From Lautropia sp. (GTDB lineage: Bacteria; Pseudomonadota; Gammaproteobacteria; Burkholderiales; Burkholderiaceae_E): a DNA stretch of 64,000 bases. The position numbers were made by a program, and so were the translations under genes. Below are positions 22,759 through 32,029 of this stretch, piece after piece. Location of the stretch: the NCBI GenBank assembly GCA_030527825.1, contig JAUNAC010000002.1, positions 834,705 to 898,704 on the forward strand. Direction: 5' to 3'. Under the pieces are notes generated by a model. The model saw only the letters and a program-made list of their open reading frames with translations. It did no database searches and was not told where the DNA came from. Within the stretch, counting starts at the first letter, position 1; each line of letters opens with the position of its first letter.

Positions 22759-25700
22759 TCAGGCAGCCTCGGCGAGTTCGACGGCCGATGTGAGATCCAC
22801 CGCCACCAGACGGGAGACGCCCTTTTCCTGCATGGTCACGCCGATCAGCTGATGGGCCATTTCCATGGCGATTTTGTTATGCGAGATGAACACAAACTGG
22901 GTTTCTTCCGACATGGCAGACACCATCTTTGCATAACGTTCCGTGTTGGCATCATCCAGCGGCGCATCCACCTCGTCCAGCAGACAAAAAGGTGCCGGAT
23001 TCAGCTTGAAGATACCAAATACCAGCGCAATTGCGGTCAACGCTTTTTCACCACCTGAAAGCAAATGTATGGAAGCATTCTTTTTCCCAGGCGGCTGGGC
23101 AAATACCTGAACGCCCGCGTCCAGTATTTCTCCCCCGGTCAGTACCAGACGCGCCTCTCCGCCGCCAAAAAGCATGGGGAACAGCCGACCAAACTCCGCA
23201 TTGACCGTATCGTAGGTGGACTGGAGCAACGCACGCGTCTCCTGGTCAATGGTTCGGATGGCATTTTCCAGCGTCGCCATCGCCTCCTGCAGGTCATTGG
23301 ACTGCGTATTCAGAAAAGTTTCGCGCTCGCGCGCCGCGTTCAATTCATCCAGTGCGGCCAGATTGACGGGCCCCAGTCGCGCCACAGCCTGTGCCAGCCG
23401 GCTGACCTCCGCCTGTAGCCAGGAAGGCTTCGGGCGCTGGGGCAACGCCGCCAGCGACGCAGCAAGCGCGTCCAGATCTGCCGACACCTCCCGCAGCGAC
23501 TCAGCCATCTGCTCTGCTGTCAGTCGGGCGGCCTGCTCCTTCATCCGCTGATCAGTCAGCTGCTGTCGCAACGGCTCCTGCCCCCGCTCCGCACGCAAAC
23601 GCTCTTCATCCAGCCGACGCAACTCACCTGACTGCTCATCTGCCAGGCCGCGCGCCACCGAAAGCGCCTGCTCAGCAGCCAGGCGCTGCTCCAGCATCTC
23701 CTCAAGCTGATCCCGCAGGGCATCATCCGACAGCCCCTCCAGCTCGGCCATCAGCCGCTCACGCTGTCCGCTCGCCTGGGCGAGCTGCCCCTCCGCACGG
23801 GCAATGCGCTCCTGCAGATTCTCAATCTCCTGCTCCAGCGACCGTACCTCATACGTGCGCTCACGCACGGCCAGCTCACTTTCCCGGGCCTGCTCACGCC
23901 GTGCCGAAAGCGATGCATCCAGCATGTCAGCGGCCTCTCGCGCCGATGCGAGCCGCTCCCCGGCCTCTTCCGCCTGCACCTGCCGGTCCAGCAGCACATC
24001 ACACAGCTGCTGCAGAGCCGACTCCCGTGCCGACAGCTTCAGCGTGAGATCCTCGATCTCCCCGGACAGGCGCTGCCGGTTTTCCTGACGACTTCTGACC
24101 GCCTGCGCCAGACGCTCATGCTCGATCGTTGCCGCCGATACCCGGCGTACCGCCCTGGCACTCGCATCACGTGCAACCCGCAACTGCTCAGCCAACTGCG
24201 CCGCCCCGGACTCAATTCGCTCGACCTGCTGCCGGGCCTCATCACCCAGCAACTGCTGTGCGCGCAGCTCACGTTCCAGATTCTGCAGCTCCTGCTGGCG
24301 CGCCAATACGCCATCACCTTCCGCATCTGGCGCATACATCGCCACATCAAAACGCCCGATTGCATGACCCTCGCGCACCACAAAACGCCCGCCCGGTGGC
24401 AACTGCGCACGGCCGGCAAAGGCTGCCTCGCCAGAGTCGGCACTGAAATACCCGTCCAGCCATTCGGTCAGCACCGGCTGCAGGCGCACATCCTGACACT
24501 TCACCAGTGACAGCAGTGGCCGCAACCGCCCAGCCGTCTTTGCCGGCGCAGACTCGGCACCGGCAGGCAATACGGGCAAAAACAGACCCAGCCTGCCCGG
24601 CGGCGGCTCCTTCAGGATCTCCGCAAGCTGCTGGGCCGTCCCGACTTCCAGCGCATGGACACGCTCACGCAACGCCACCTCCACAGCCGTTTCCCAGCCA
24701 GGCTCTATGCGAAGATACTGCCAGATACGCTCGGCATCCTCGGCAATACCATGTTCCGCCAGCCAGGGAGGCAACCAGTCCTCCCCCTGAAGGCGGGCCT
24801 GCAACTGCGCCAGAACCGCCGTACGTGCCTCAATGGCAGTGATGTTGCCCACCACCGCCTGCAGTGCCTCCTGAGCCGGCCCCCGCTCCGCCTGAACGCC
24901 GGCCAGGCGGGTCTCCAGCCCCTGCTGCTGCTCGGCCGTCAGAGTCTCCTCTTCCTGGGCAGCCGCCACCTCCAGCGCCAGCCGCTCCAGCTGCAGGGAA
25001 GCATCATCACCCAGCTCCGTCAACGCGCTCTGCAGGCGCTGCAGACGATCCTGCATCTGCTGAATCGCGTCTTCATGAGCCCGACGCTCCACCTGCCCCA
25101 CCTGCACTGCCTGCTGGGCAGCCTGTGCCGCCTGACGTACCGTCTCCAGCACCTCCCGCCGCCCGCGCGTCTCGTCTTCGGAAGCTGCCAGCTGCTCCTG
25201 TGCTTCCACCATCGCCATTTCCGCCATGGCCTGCGCCTCGCGAGCCTCCTCCAGCTGCGCCTCAACCTCCTGACGGCGCTGCACCCCTTCCCGGGACAGT
25301 TCATCCGCCGACTGGATCTGCTCCTGCAGTGCCTTCAGCCGCGATTCCGCCTGCTGGCGACTTTGCGCCACCATCCTGATCTGCGACTCCAGCGTGGACA
25401 CCCCGCTGTTCGCCTGATAATAGGATGCCTGACAGCGGCTCACCTCATCATTGGCCTGGTGCACCGCCTCGCGCAGGGTCTCCATCCGGCTCTCCGCCGA
25501 ACGCAGCCCCGTCTGCAACCCCTCGATCTCCCGCGACAGACGCTCAGCCGTCTTTTCCCGCATCTGCTGCTCGGCCAGCGCGTCATCACGGCGAATCATC
25601 CAGAGCCACTGCTGCTTCTGGGTTCGCTCGGTCTCCATCTCACGATAGCGCCCCGCAACCTCAGCCTGCGCATCCAGCTTGCCAATCTGGCCCTGCAGCT

Positions 25701-26298
25701 CGCGCAGGATATCCTCAACCCGCGTCAGATTCTCCCGGGTATCCGCCAGACGGTTCTCGGTCTCGCGCCGGCGCTCCTTGTATTTCGAGACACCGGCCGC
25801 TTCCTCGAAGAACACCCGCAGCTCATCGGGCTTGGCCTCGATAATGCGGGAAATCGTTCCCTGGCCGATGATCGCATACGCACGCGGCCCCAGCCCCGTA
25901 CCCAGGAAAATGTCATGCACGTCCTTGCGACGCACCGCCTGCTGATTGATGTAATAGGTAGACTGCCCCTCGCGCGTCAGCACCCGCTTGACCGAAATCT
26001 CGGCAAACCCGCCCCAGGCACCGCCGATGCGGCCCAGACTGTTGTCAAACACCAGCTCCACGCTGGCCCGGGACGAGGGCTTGCGTTCCAGCGAGCCATT
26101 GAAAATCACATCCTGCATCGACTCGCCGCGCAGCTCGGTCGCCCGTGACTCACCCAGCACCCAGCGCGTGGCATCGATGATGTTCGACTTGCCACAGCCA
26201 TTGGGGCCAACAATGCCCACCAGCTGGCTGGGCAGCTCGAAGGTGGTCGGATCACAGAACGACTTGAAACCGGCGAGTTTGACTTGCTTGAGGCGCAC
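22759..26298 (-). CDS. smc: Chromosome segregation protein SMC
   Basis: ATPase that compacts and individualises the origin region together with ScpA/ScpB. The start is a GTG at 26296-26298, preceded by AAAGGG, giving 1179 aa beginning VRLKQVKLAGFKSFCDPTTF. Walker A GPNGCGKS is at residues 31-38. Two long coiled-coil arms flank a hinge near residues 500-640. The ABC signature LLSGGEKALTAIAL and Walker B FCLLDEVDAPLDDAN are at the C-terminus. It is divergent from dapC, and zipA and ligA follow on the same strand. The high proportion of Gln/Glu/Arg/Ala explains the very long antisense open frames here. Confidence 0.97.
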   Translation of the reverse strand: MRLKQVKLAGFKSFCDPTTFELPSQLVGIVGPNGCGKSNIIDATRWVLGESRATELRGESMQDVIFNGSLERKPSSRASVELVFDNSLGRIGGAWGGFAEISVKRVLTREGQSTYYINQQAVRRKDVHDIFLGTGLGPRAYAIIGQGTISRIIEAKPDELRVFFEEAAGVSKYKERRRETENRLADTRENLTRVEDILRELQGQIGKLDAQAEVAGRYREMETERTQKQQWLWMIRRDDALAEQQMREKTAERLSREIEGLQTGLRSAESRMETLREAVHQANDEVSRCQASYYQANSGVSTLESQIRMVAQSRQQAESRLKALQEQIQSADELSREGVQRRQEVEAQLEEAREAQAMAEMAMVEAQEQLAASEDETRGRREVLETVRQAAQAAQQAVQVGQVERRAHEDAIQQMQDRLQRLQSALTELGDDASLQLERLALEVAAAQEEETLTAEQQQGLETRLAGVQAERGPAQEALQAVVGNITAIEARTAVLAQLQARLQGEDWLPPWLAEHGIAEDAERIWQYLRIEPGWETAVEVALRERVHALEVGTAQQLAEILKEPPPGRLGLFLPVLPAGAESAPAKTAGRLRPLLSLVKCQDVRLQPVLTEWLDGYFSADSGEAAFAGRAQLPPGGRFVVREGHAIGRFDVAMYAPDAEGDGVLARQQELQNLERELRAQQLLGDEARQQVERIESGAAQLAEQLRVARDASARAVRRVSAATIEHERLAQAVRSRQENRQRLSGEIEDLTLKLSARESALQQLCDVLLDRQVQAEEAGERLASAREAADMLDASLSARREQARESELAVRERTYEVRSLEQEIENLQERIARAEGQLAQASGQRERLMAELEGLSDDALRDQLEEMLEQRLAAEQALSVARGLADEQSGELRRLDEERLRAERGQEPLRQQLTDQRMKEQAARLTAEQMAESLREVSADLDALAASLAALPQRPKPSWLQAEVSRLAQAVARLGPVNLAALDELNAARERETFLNTQSNDLQEAMATLENAIRTIDQETRALLQSTYDTVNAEFGRLFPMLFGGGEARLVLTGGEILDAGVQVFAQPPGKKNASIHLLSGGEKALTAIALVFGIFKLNPAPFCLLDEVDAPLDDANTERYAKMVSAMSEETQFVFISHNKIAMEMAHQLIGVTMQEKGVSRLVAVDLTSAVELAEAA

Positions 26299-26436
26299 GG
26301 AAACCCTTTGGAATGGACAGCGAAAAAAACGGCGGACACCCCTATTCGGGCAGTGCATCCCTGGATGCCCCATATAATAGCAATCCCCGGCCGTCCCGAC
26401 GCCGGCATCACCGTCCGCTTTTCACAGAACCTCCCC
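26299..26436. promoter_or_regulatory. Divergent smc / dapC promoter region with TATAAT
   Basis: The 138 bp between the smc GTG and the preferred dapC GTG contain an exact TATAAT at 26373-26378, the only AT-rich spot in a very GC-rich surrounding. Read rightwards it would place a transcript start near 26385. I see no good -35 at the expected distance. On the minus strand the same segment reads ATTATA and could serve smc. Confidence 0.45.
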
Positions 26437-27681
26437 GTGCCCCCCCGCCTGCCTGAAAACCCGCGTCTGGACACCCTCCAGCCCTACCCCTTTGAGCGCC
26501 TGCGTGGACTGCTCGCGACAAAAGCGTCATCCGCCAACCACAGCGAACGGCCGCTGATCGACCTCTCCATCGGCGAACCGCGCCACCCAACGCCACCGGT
26601 CGTGCTCAACGCCCTGCAGCAGCCTGCCGCGCTCGCCGGCCTGGCCAGCTACCCCGCCACAGCCGGCCAGCCGGCACTGCGCGAGGCCATCGCCCGCTGG
26701 ATCGAGCAACGCCATCACACCACGCTTGACCCCACGACACAGGTTCTGCCCGTCAACGGCTCCCGCGAAGCGCTCTTTGCCTTTGCCCAGGCCATGCTGG
26801 ATCCCGCCCCGGCCGGCGAACAGTACGTCATCGCCCCCAACCCCTTCTACCAGATCTACGAAGGCGCCGCCCTGCTGGCCGGCGCCCGCCTCTGGCTGCT
26901 GGACCAGCGCCCCGACAACGACTTCCGGATGGACTGGGGCAGCGTGCCCGAAACCGTTCTGGAGCGCACCCGCCTCGTCTACGTCTGCTCGCCCGGCAAC
27001 CCCACCGGCCAGGTCATGAACCTTGACGAATGGGAACACCTCCTGGCCCTGTCCAAACGATACGGCTTCATCATTGCCTCGGACGAATGCTATTCCGAGA
27101 TCTATCACAACGAATCAACCCCCCCGCTGGGCGCACTGGCCGCCAGCTACCTGCTCCGCCCCCAGGACGACTTCCCCCGGCTCGTCGTCTTCTCCAGCCT
27201 TTCCAAGCGATCCAACGTACCGGGCATGCGCAGCGGCTTCGTGGCCGGCAACGCCAACCTGATCGCCAGGTTCCTGCGCTACCGCACCTACCACGGCTGC
27301 GCCATGAGCCCGATGTTCCAGCAGGCATCCATCGCCGCCTGGAACGACGAAACCCACGTCAAGGACAACCGCCGCCTCTACCGCGAAAAATTCGCCGCAG
27401 TGCTGCGCATCCTGCAACCGCTGGTCCCCTCACTGCACATACCAGCCGGCGGATTCTATTTCTGGCTCCCCGTGCCGGCAGGCGACGACGAAGCCTTCGC
27501 CGCACGCCTCTTCCACGAAGCCCAGGTCAAGGTTCTCCCCGGCAGCTACCTCGGCCGCCCGTCCAGCCACTCACCGGACGATCCGCACAGCAACCCCGGC
27601 CGCGGCTTCGTACGTATCGCCCTCGTTCCCCCACTAGATGCGTGCGAGGAAGGAGCAAGGCGAATTGCCGCATATCTATGA
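26437..27681 (+). CDS. dapC: Succinyldiaminopimelate transaminase DapC
   Basis: PLP-dependent class I aminotransferase making N-succinyl-LL-diaminopimelate in lysine and peptidoglycan synthesis; it pairs with dapD at 48983. Family opening NPRLDTLQPYPFERLRGLL, then DLSIGEPRHPTPPVV, YVCSPGNPTGQVM, IIASDECYSEIY and the PLP lysine in VVFSSLSKRSNVPGMRSGF. The start is uncertain: GTG at 26437 (414 aa) fits family length and lies downstream of the TATAAT at 26373. An ATG at 26365 would put that box inside the gene. The codon usage is strongly GC-ended, more so than its neighbours. Confidence 0.92.
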   Translation: MPPRLPENPRLDTLQPYPFERLRGLLATKASSANHSERPLIDLSIGEPRHPTPPVVLNALQQPAALAGLASYPATAGQPALREAIARWIEQRHHTTLDPTTQVLPVNGSREALFAFAQAMLDPAPAGEQYVIAPNPFYQIYEGAALLAGARLWLLDQRPDNDFRMDWGSVPETVLERTRLVYVCSPGNPTGQVMNLDEWEHLLALSKRYGFIIASDECYSEIYHNESTPPLGALAASYLLRPQDDFPRLVVFSSLSKRSNVPGMRSGFVAGNANLIARFLRYRTYHGCAMSPMFQQASIAAWNDETHVKDNRRLYREKFAAVLRILQPLVPSLHIPAGGFYFWLPVPAGDDEAFAARLFHEAQVKVLPGSYLGRPSSHSPDDPHSNPGRGFVRIALVPPLDACEEGARRIAAYL

Positions 27682-27819
27682 TATCCATTGACCCCCGGTC
27701 ACAACGTCCACGCTTGGCACAGGTGTCTTCACCGCCCGCCGGATAGGCATCATCCATTGATCAGAATAGAAACCCCAGTCAGGATGACAGAAACATTGCC
27801 TGGTGAAAACATGGAAACA

Positions 27820-28797
27820 TCACCCCTTGCGGCGCTTTAACGTATCCAGCAGAACCGCGATGATGATAATGCAGCCCTTCACGATCTGTTGCCAGTAGGG
27901 ATCCACCCCGAGCAGATTCAGGCCCTTATTGGTCGTACCGATGATCAATGCGCCGATCACGCACATCGGCACCGAACCAATGCCGCCAGCCAGTGACGTG
28001 CCGCCAATGACCGAAGCAGCAATCGCGTCAAGCTCCCACATATTGCCGTAAGCAGGATTTCCGGCATAAGTGCGGGCCGTTAACATCGCACCAGCCAATC
28101 CCGCCAACGCCCCCGCAAAGGTATAGACCAGGATCAGCGTATTGCGCACATTAATTCCGGAAATTCGGGCAGCGTTTACATTGCCACCGATGGCATACAC
28201 ATGACGACCAAACTTTGAGCGACTGAGCAGAACATGCGAAGCCAACGCTACCACGATATAAATAGCGACCAGACCCGGAACGCCAAACATGGTGATGTCG
28301 GCAATCCATGTAAAGGCTTCTTCGCTTGCATCGATCGGTCTGCCCCCTGAGGCAATCTGCGCAGCCCCCCGCGCGATCGTCATCATGCCCAGCGTTGCAA
28401 TGAAAGGCGGGATTCGGCCAATGGCACTGAATCCGCCATTGATCACTCCACACAGCGCACCCACAGCAATAGCGGATGCAAAACCGGCCATGGCAGCCAC
28501 CACACCATGCGTGGCAGACACAATACTGGCAGCCACCACCGCTGTCAGCGCCACTACCGCACCAGATGACAGATCAATACCGCAAGTAATGATGGCAAAA
28601 GTGACTCCGATTGAAATGATGCCGAACATTGATACCTGTTCCATGATCGACAGCACGGTGCGCACTGACATAAAGCCATCCACCGTGGCTGACAAACCAA
28701 AAAACAAGGCCAGCAGGATGATCAGCATCCCGTAAGTATTGAACAGATGTTTAACAATCAGCGTATTGTCTTTCTTGGCGACAGCCTGCGCAGTCAT
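27820..28797 (-). CDS. Sugar/inositol ABC transporter permease (RbsC family)
   Basis: Membrane subunit of a carbohydrate-uptake-2 ABC importer. The 325-aa product is almost wholly hydrophobic, with about 8-10 helices. It shows the family segment GIDLSSGAVVALTAVVAAS near residue 75 and ASVIGGTSLAGGIGSVPMCVIGALII near residue 260. It is the last gene of a binding protein, ATPase, permease run transcribed divergently from the iol genes, which points to myo-inositol as substrate (inference from context). Only one permease is present; the family acts as a homodimer. Confidence 0.9.
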   Translation of the reverse strand: MTAQAVAKKDNTLIVKHLFNTYGMLIILLALFFGLSATVDGFMSVRTVLSIMEQVSMFGIISIGVTFAIITCGIDLSSGAVVALTAVVAASIVSATHGVVAAMAGFASAIAVGALCGVINGGFSAIGRIPPFIATLGMMTIARGAAQIASGGRPIDASEEAFTWIADITMFGVPGLVAIYIVVALASHVLLSRSKFGRHVYAIGGNVNAARISGINVRNTLILVYTFAGALAGLAGAMLTARTYAGNPAYGNMWELDAIAASVIGGTSLAGGIGSVPMCVIGALIIGTTNKGLNLLGVDPYWQQIVKGCIIIIAVLLDTLKRRKG

Positions 28798-28836
28798 GTC
28801 GGTCTCCAGTTCCTGAATCAGATCAGTTAGCTAGGG

Positions 28837-30354
28837 TCAAGCGGCAGCCTCTTCGGGCACTTGCGACGCAAGGTGCATAATTCTTTCCTGGGTTGCCTCC
28901 TGGCGATCAAGCATGCCATTGACCTTACCTTCTGCGATGACCATGATTCGATCACTCATTGCAAGCAGCTCTACCATGTCTGACGTAATCATGATGATGG
29001 CGCGCCCTGCCTTGGCAAGCTCCACCATCAGGCGGTAAATCTCTGCCTTGGCGCCCACATCGATTCCCTTGGTGGGCTCATCAAGAATCAGCACTTCTGG
29101 ATTGAGCGTCAGCGCCCTGCCGATCAACACCTTCTGCTGATTTCCACCTGACAGATTTCCGGTAATCACGTCCACCGTGGGGGCCTTGATGCGCATCTCG
29201 CGCCTCTGCTTCTCTGCAGTGTCCTTGGCGAGATTGTTCGAAATCAGAAAATTCCGGATATATGGCCCCAGATCGGGCATGATGATGTTATCGGTGATGC
29301 TCATGTTCAGAAAGAGCCCCGTCAGCTTGCGATCCTCCGTCACCCAACCGATCCGGTGAACCTGGGCATCCTTCGGACTGCTGACCGAAATGGGCTTGCC
29401 CCGCATGAAGATCTCGCCGCTGTCAGCCGGCTTGTAGCCATAAAGACTTTCAGCAATGAAACTGCGCCCTGCCCCCACCAGTCCAGCCACCCCCAGAATT
29501 TCCCCCTTTCTCACCGCAAAGCTGATGTCCTGAAAACATCCGTCCCGACAGAGATTTTTCACTTCCAGAAGGGCTTCATCCCGAATGTCGACACACTCTT
29601 TCGCATACATGTCGCTCATGTTCCGGCCCACCATTTCCTCGATCAGCTTCTGCTTGGTGATGGCGGACTTTTCGTGCGTACTCACGTGGTGACCATCGCG
29701 CAGAACAGAAATACGATCGGAAACGCGGAACACCTCATCGAGCTTGTGGGAAATGAAGATCACGGCGATGTTGCGTGTCTTCAGCCGATCGACGATCTGA
29801 TAGAGCTGTTCGACTTCGGATTCCGTCAGCGAGGTTGAAGGCTCATCCATCAGAATCACCTCTGCCTCGTTCGACACAGCCGCGGCGATGGCCACAAGCT
29901 GTGCTTGCGCCACTGAAACATCGGACATCTTCCGGGTAATGTCCATAGAAATGCCAAGATCGCTCAGGATACGACTGGTTTCGGCATTCATTGCCCGGTT
30001 ATCCAACAAACCACCCTTTGTGATCTCCCTGCCCAGGAAGAAATTTTCGGCAACCGTCAGATTCGGCGCCGGACTGATTTCCTGTGGAACCATGATCAGC
30101 CCTCGCCTGATAGCCTCGATCGGCTGGGATGGACTGAACGGCTGGCCATCGAAGAACATACTGCCACCACTGTCAGGCATATAGATTCCGTACAGAACCT
30201 TCATAAGCGTCGACTTGCCTGCACCGTTCTCGCCCATCAGGGCATGAACCTCGCCACGGCGGATCTGAAGATTGACATCATCCAGGGCGCGTACGCCAGG
30301 AAATGTCTTGCTGATGTTCTTCAATTCGAGAATGTAATCTTCCTGAACCGACAT
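28837..30354 (-). CDS. Sugar/inositol ABC transporter ATP-binding protein (RbsA/MglA type)
   Basis: Double-cassette ATPase driving the neighbouring permease. The 505-aa product has a first Walker A GENGAGKST at residues 41-49, signature MSDVSVAQAQLVAIA, and Walker B VILMDEPSTSLTESE. In the second cassette the Walker A is degenerate (GLVGAGRSFI), with LSGGNQQKVLIGRAL and VLILDEPTKGIDVG retained. This asymmetry is usual in carbohydrate-uptake-2 ATPases. 39 bp separate it from the permease, but 375 bp separate it from the binding protein upstream. Confidence 0.93.
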   Translation of the reverse strand: MSVQEDYILELKNISKTFPGVRALDDVNLQIRRGEVHALMGENGAGKSTLMKVLYGIYMPDSGGSMFFDGQPFSPSQPIEAIRRGLIMVPQEISPAPNLTVAENFFLGREITKGGLLDNRAMNAETSRILSDLGISMDITRKMSDVSVAQAQLVAIAAAVSNEAEVILMDEPSTSLTESEVEQLYQIVDRLKTRNIAVIFISHKLDEVFRVSDRISVLRDGHHVSTHEKSAITKQKLIEEMVGRNMSDMYAKECVDIRDEALLEVKNLCRDGCFQDISFAVRKGEILGVAGLVGAGRSFIAESLYGYKPADSGEIFMRGKPISVSSPKDAQVHRIGWVTEDRKLTGLFLNMSITDNIIMPDLGPYIRNFLISNNLAKDTAEKQRREMRIKAPTVDVITGNLSGGNQQKVLIGRALTLNPEVLILDEPTKGIDVGAKAEIYRLMVELAKAGRAIIMITSDMVELLAMSDRIMVIAEGKVNGMLDRQEATQERIMHLASQVPEEAAA

Positions 30355-30729
30355 TCTGCGCTCCTTAAACCGACTCCTTCACCAGACTTGCATGAAAGCC
30401 CCGGGCGAGCCCATGACTGACTCGCAACGCATGGCGAGCGCCCATGATGACACTGCAGGCATACGCGGCTCATCTCCTGTCTTCCGGAAATCATCGGCCG
30501 TCAGCAACAAATGACTCATCACGATCCCCGCCCATTGGCCGGCATTTCTGAAACCCAGACCGGAATCTGCCAGCCAGACCGTCAGCCTGGCTGAATGATG
30601 ACGCAGCATAAGACGGTAGATCAGGCTGTCATGCAAACCTTTCTTGACGTACTCTAAAGGAAGCTTTCCTAACACGCGCGCAAGATTCAAGCCATCATGC
30701 ACACCGGAAGGGCGTTCCCTGAACGATGA
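30355..30729. other. 375-bp gap inside the ABC importer run
   Basis: No gene that I can support. On the transcribed minus strand it holds two small inverted repeats: AGGAA with TTCCT (30658-30662 and 30666-30670), and a perfect 7-bp pair CAGCCAG with CTGGCTG (30571-30577 and 30587-30593). Neither is followed by a U-run. Such a gap with stem-loops after a binding-protein gene often lowers expression of the ATPase and permease relative to the binding protein; that role here is inference. A 107-codon frame at 30379-30702 looks like chance. Confidence 0.4.
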
Positions 30730-31671
30730 TCACTTCTTCGGCATGAACTCCTGCTTGTTGGCAGGTGTAATCAACTTAAACGGCACCCACTGGACCCTTT
30801 CGATCTTTTCGCCCTTTGCAAGGTTGTAGGCAGCCTTGGCACCATCGTACCCCTGGGTGATGCCATCCTGAAAAACGGTAATGTCCAGCCCCTTACCCAG
30901 ATAGTCCAGCGCATCAGGTGTTCCATCCAGGCCAACGATGATAAAGTCTTCATCCTTGAAGCCGGCCTTGCGGGTTGCCAGTACAGCACCAATCGCCATC
31001 TCGTCATTGTTTGAGACAATAACATTGAGATTTTTCTTGCCCTGCAGCCAGTCTTCGGTAATCTCCAGCCCTTTGGCTCGATCCCACTTGCCCTCCTGCT
31101 CAGCCAGTACTTTGATATTGTCGTGCTTGCTGAAGACCTCCTTGTTGCCCGCTGTCCGGTTGATCTGCCCTTCTAGACCCAGCAAACCCATCAGGATGCC
31201 GACACGACCCTCCTTGCCCTTCAGCAGATCAACCACCGCCTGGCCCTGCATCTGACCTCCCTTGATCTCATCCGAACCGACATAGGCGCTGACAGTTTCC
31301 ATATCGTCGTCATTCGGGCGCCGGTTGACCACAACCAGCGGAATACCTGCCCGCTTTAGCTTGCGTGCAATCGGCCTGACCGTCTGACGATCGGTGGGAT
31401 GAATGATGACCGCATCCACGCCTTGGTCGATGAAGTTTTCGACCTGGTTGACCATGCGTGCAGGGTCGTCATTGGCATCGGTCATGACGACCTTCACGTC
31501 ATCATGCTCTTTGTCAAACTGATTGATCCCATCGATCAGGTAAGTCAGCCACTTGTCCGCAAACTTCGACATCGACGCACCGATGACAAGATCCTTGGCA
31601 GAGGCTGCGGTAGAAATACTACCCAGGCCCAAGCCAATGGCCACAGCGCTTATCAAAGCCAGTTTCTTCAT
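30730..31671 (-). CDS. Periplasmic sugar/inositol-binding protein of ABC transporter
   Basis: Type I periplasmic binding protein delivering the substrate to the importer. The ATG at 31669-31671 follows a GGAG ribosome binding site and gives 313 aa: signal peptide MKKLALISAVAIGLGLGSIS ending TAASA-K. The two-lobed fold follows, with QVENFIDQGVDAVIIHPTD, SAYVGSDEIKGGQMQGQAV, NVIVSNNDEMAIGAV and IIVGLDGTPDALDYL. These are the ribose/galactose/inositol class motifs. It is first in its transcript, 358 bp from the divergent iolC, so uptake and catabolism probably share control; inositol as ligand is inferred from that. Confidence 0.92.
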   Translation of the reverse strand: MKKLALISAVAIGLGLGSISTAASAKDLVIGASMSKFADKWLTYLIDGINQFDKEHDDVKVVMTDANDDPARMVNQVENFIDQGVDAVIIHPTDRQTVRPIARKLKRAGIPLVVVNRRPNDDDMETVSAYVGSDEIKGGQMQGQAVVDLLKGKEGRVGILMGLLGLEGQINRTAGNKEVFSKHDNIKVLAEQEGKWDRAKGLEITEDWLQGKKNLNVIVSNNDEMAIGAVLATRKAGFKDEDFIIVGLDGTPDALDYLGKGLDITVFQDGITQGYDGAKAAYNLAKGEKIERVQWVPFKLITPANKQEFMPKK

Positions 31672-32029
31672 GTCTCCAATCCCCTTCTGGGAAGCCACCG
31701 ATGCATAAGGTGATCTGGCACCCTCGCGTACAGCAGGAAATCTTGTTCAGACCTTCCTAAGCGTGTCCGCTGGCAGGCCCCTCATGCTACGGCTCACCAA
31801 AAGCCCGTCTGTGACAGCGAGCTTTCAACGCTTCGTTGTTGTCAGATGTATATCAACGGGCTGTTTTCAGCACCGTCGAGGCACTGTATCAGTGAGGCCG
31901 GACAGTGTCAAACAGTATTTTCCATAATTGGTATTTGAAATTTTTTTTTCATCGCTATAAGATCGGATTCGTTCTTGATGCCGTAGGGCCGTCATGGCAT
32001 CCACAAACAACTAGTATGGAGACCTGCGC
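31672..32029. promoter_or_regulatory. Divergent control region of the inositol importer and iol genes
   Basis: A 358-bp noncoding stretch. Towards iolC it turns AT-rich, with TTGAAA at 31935-31940 and TATAAG at 31956-31961 (15-bp spacing, a little short) as a possible promoter. Nearer the importer side GGAA (31736-31739) and TTCA (31746-31749) are separated by 6 bp, one mismatch from the GGAA-N6-TTCC site reported for rhizobial IolR. CAACG-CTT-CGTTG (31826-31838) is another perfect inverted repeat. Confidence 0.5.
31936..31951. promoter_or_regulatory. Candidate operator TGAAA-N6-TTTCA upstream of iolC
   Basis: Perfect inverted repeat TGAAA (31936-31940) and TTTCA (31947-31951) separated by six T, overlapping the possible -35 box of iolC. 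Its size and AT-rich symmetry would suit the RpiR-family regulator encoded at 37839. Binding is not shown by the sequence, and the nine-T run contributes to the symmetry by chance. Confidence 0.35.

Noticed and set aside
24655..26148. 497-codon open frame opposite smc, plus strand
   Set aside because: Composition dominated by Leu, Arg, His and Gln, no recognisable motif, and smc on the other strand is intact with all signatures; a shadow of GC-rich coiled-coil codons.
30379..30702. 107-codon open frame between the ABC ATPase and binding protein
   Set aside because: No ribosome binding site, no hydrophobic or domain pattern, and it spans the stem-loops of the gap.
31941..31949. Run of nine T as a Rho-independent terminator
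   Set aside because: No stem-loop precedes it in the right direction; better explained as part of the iolC promoter region.
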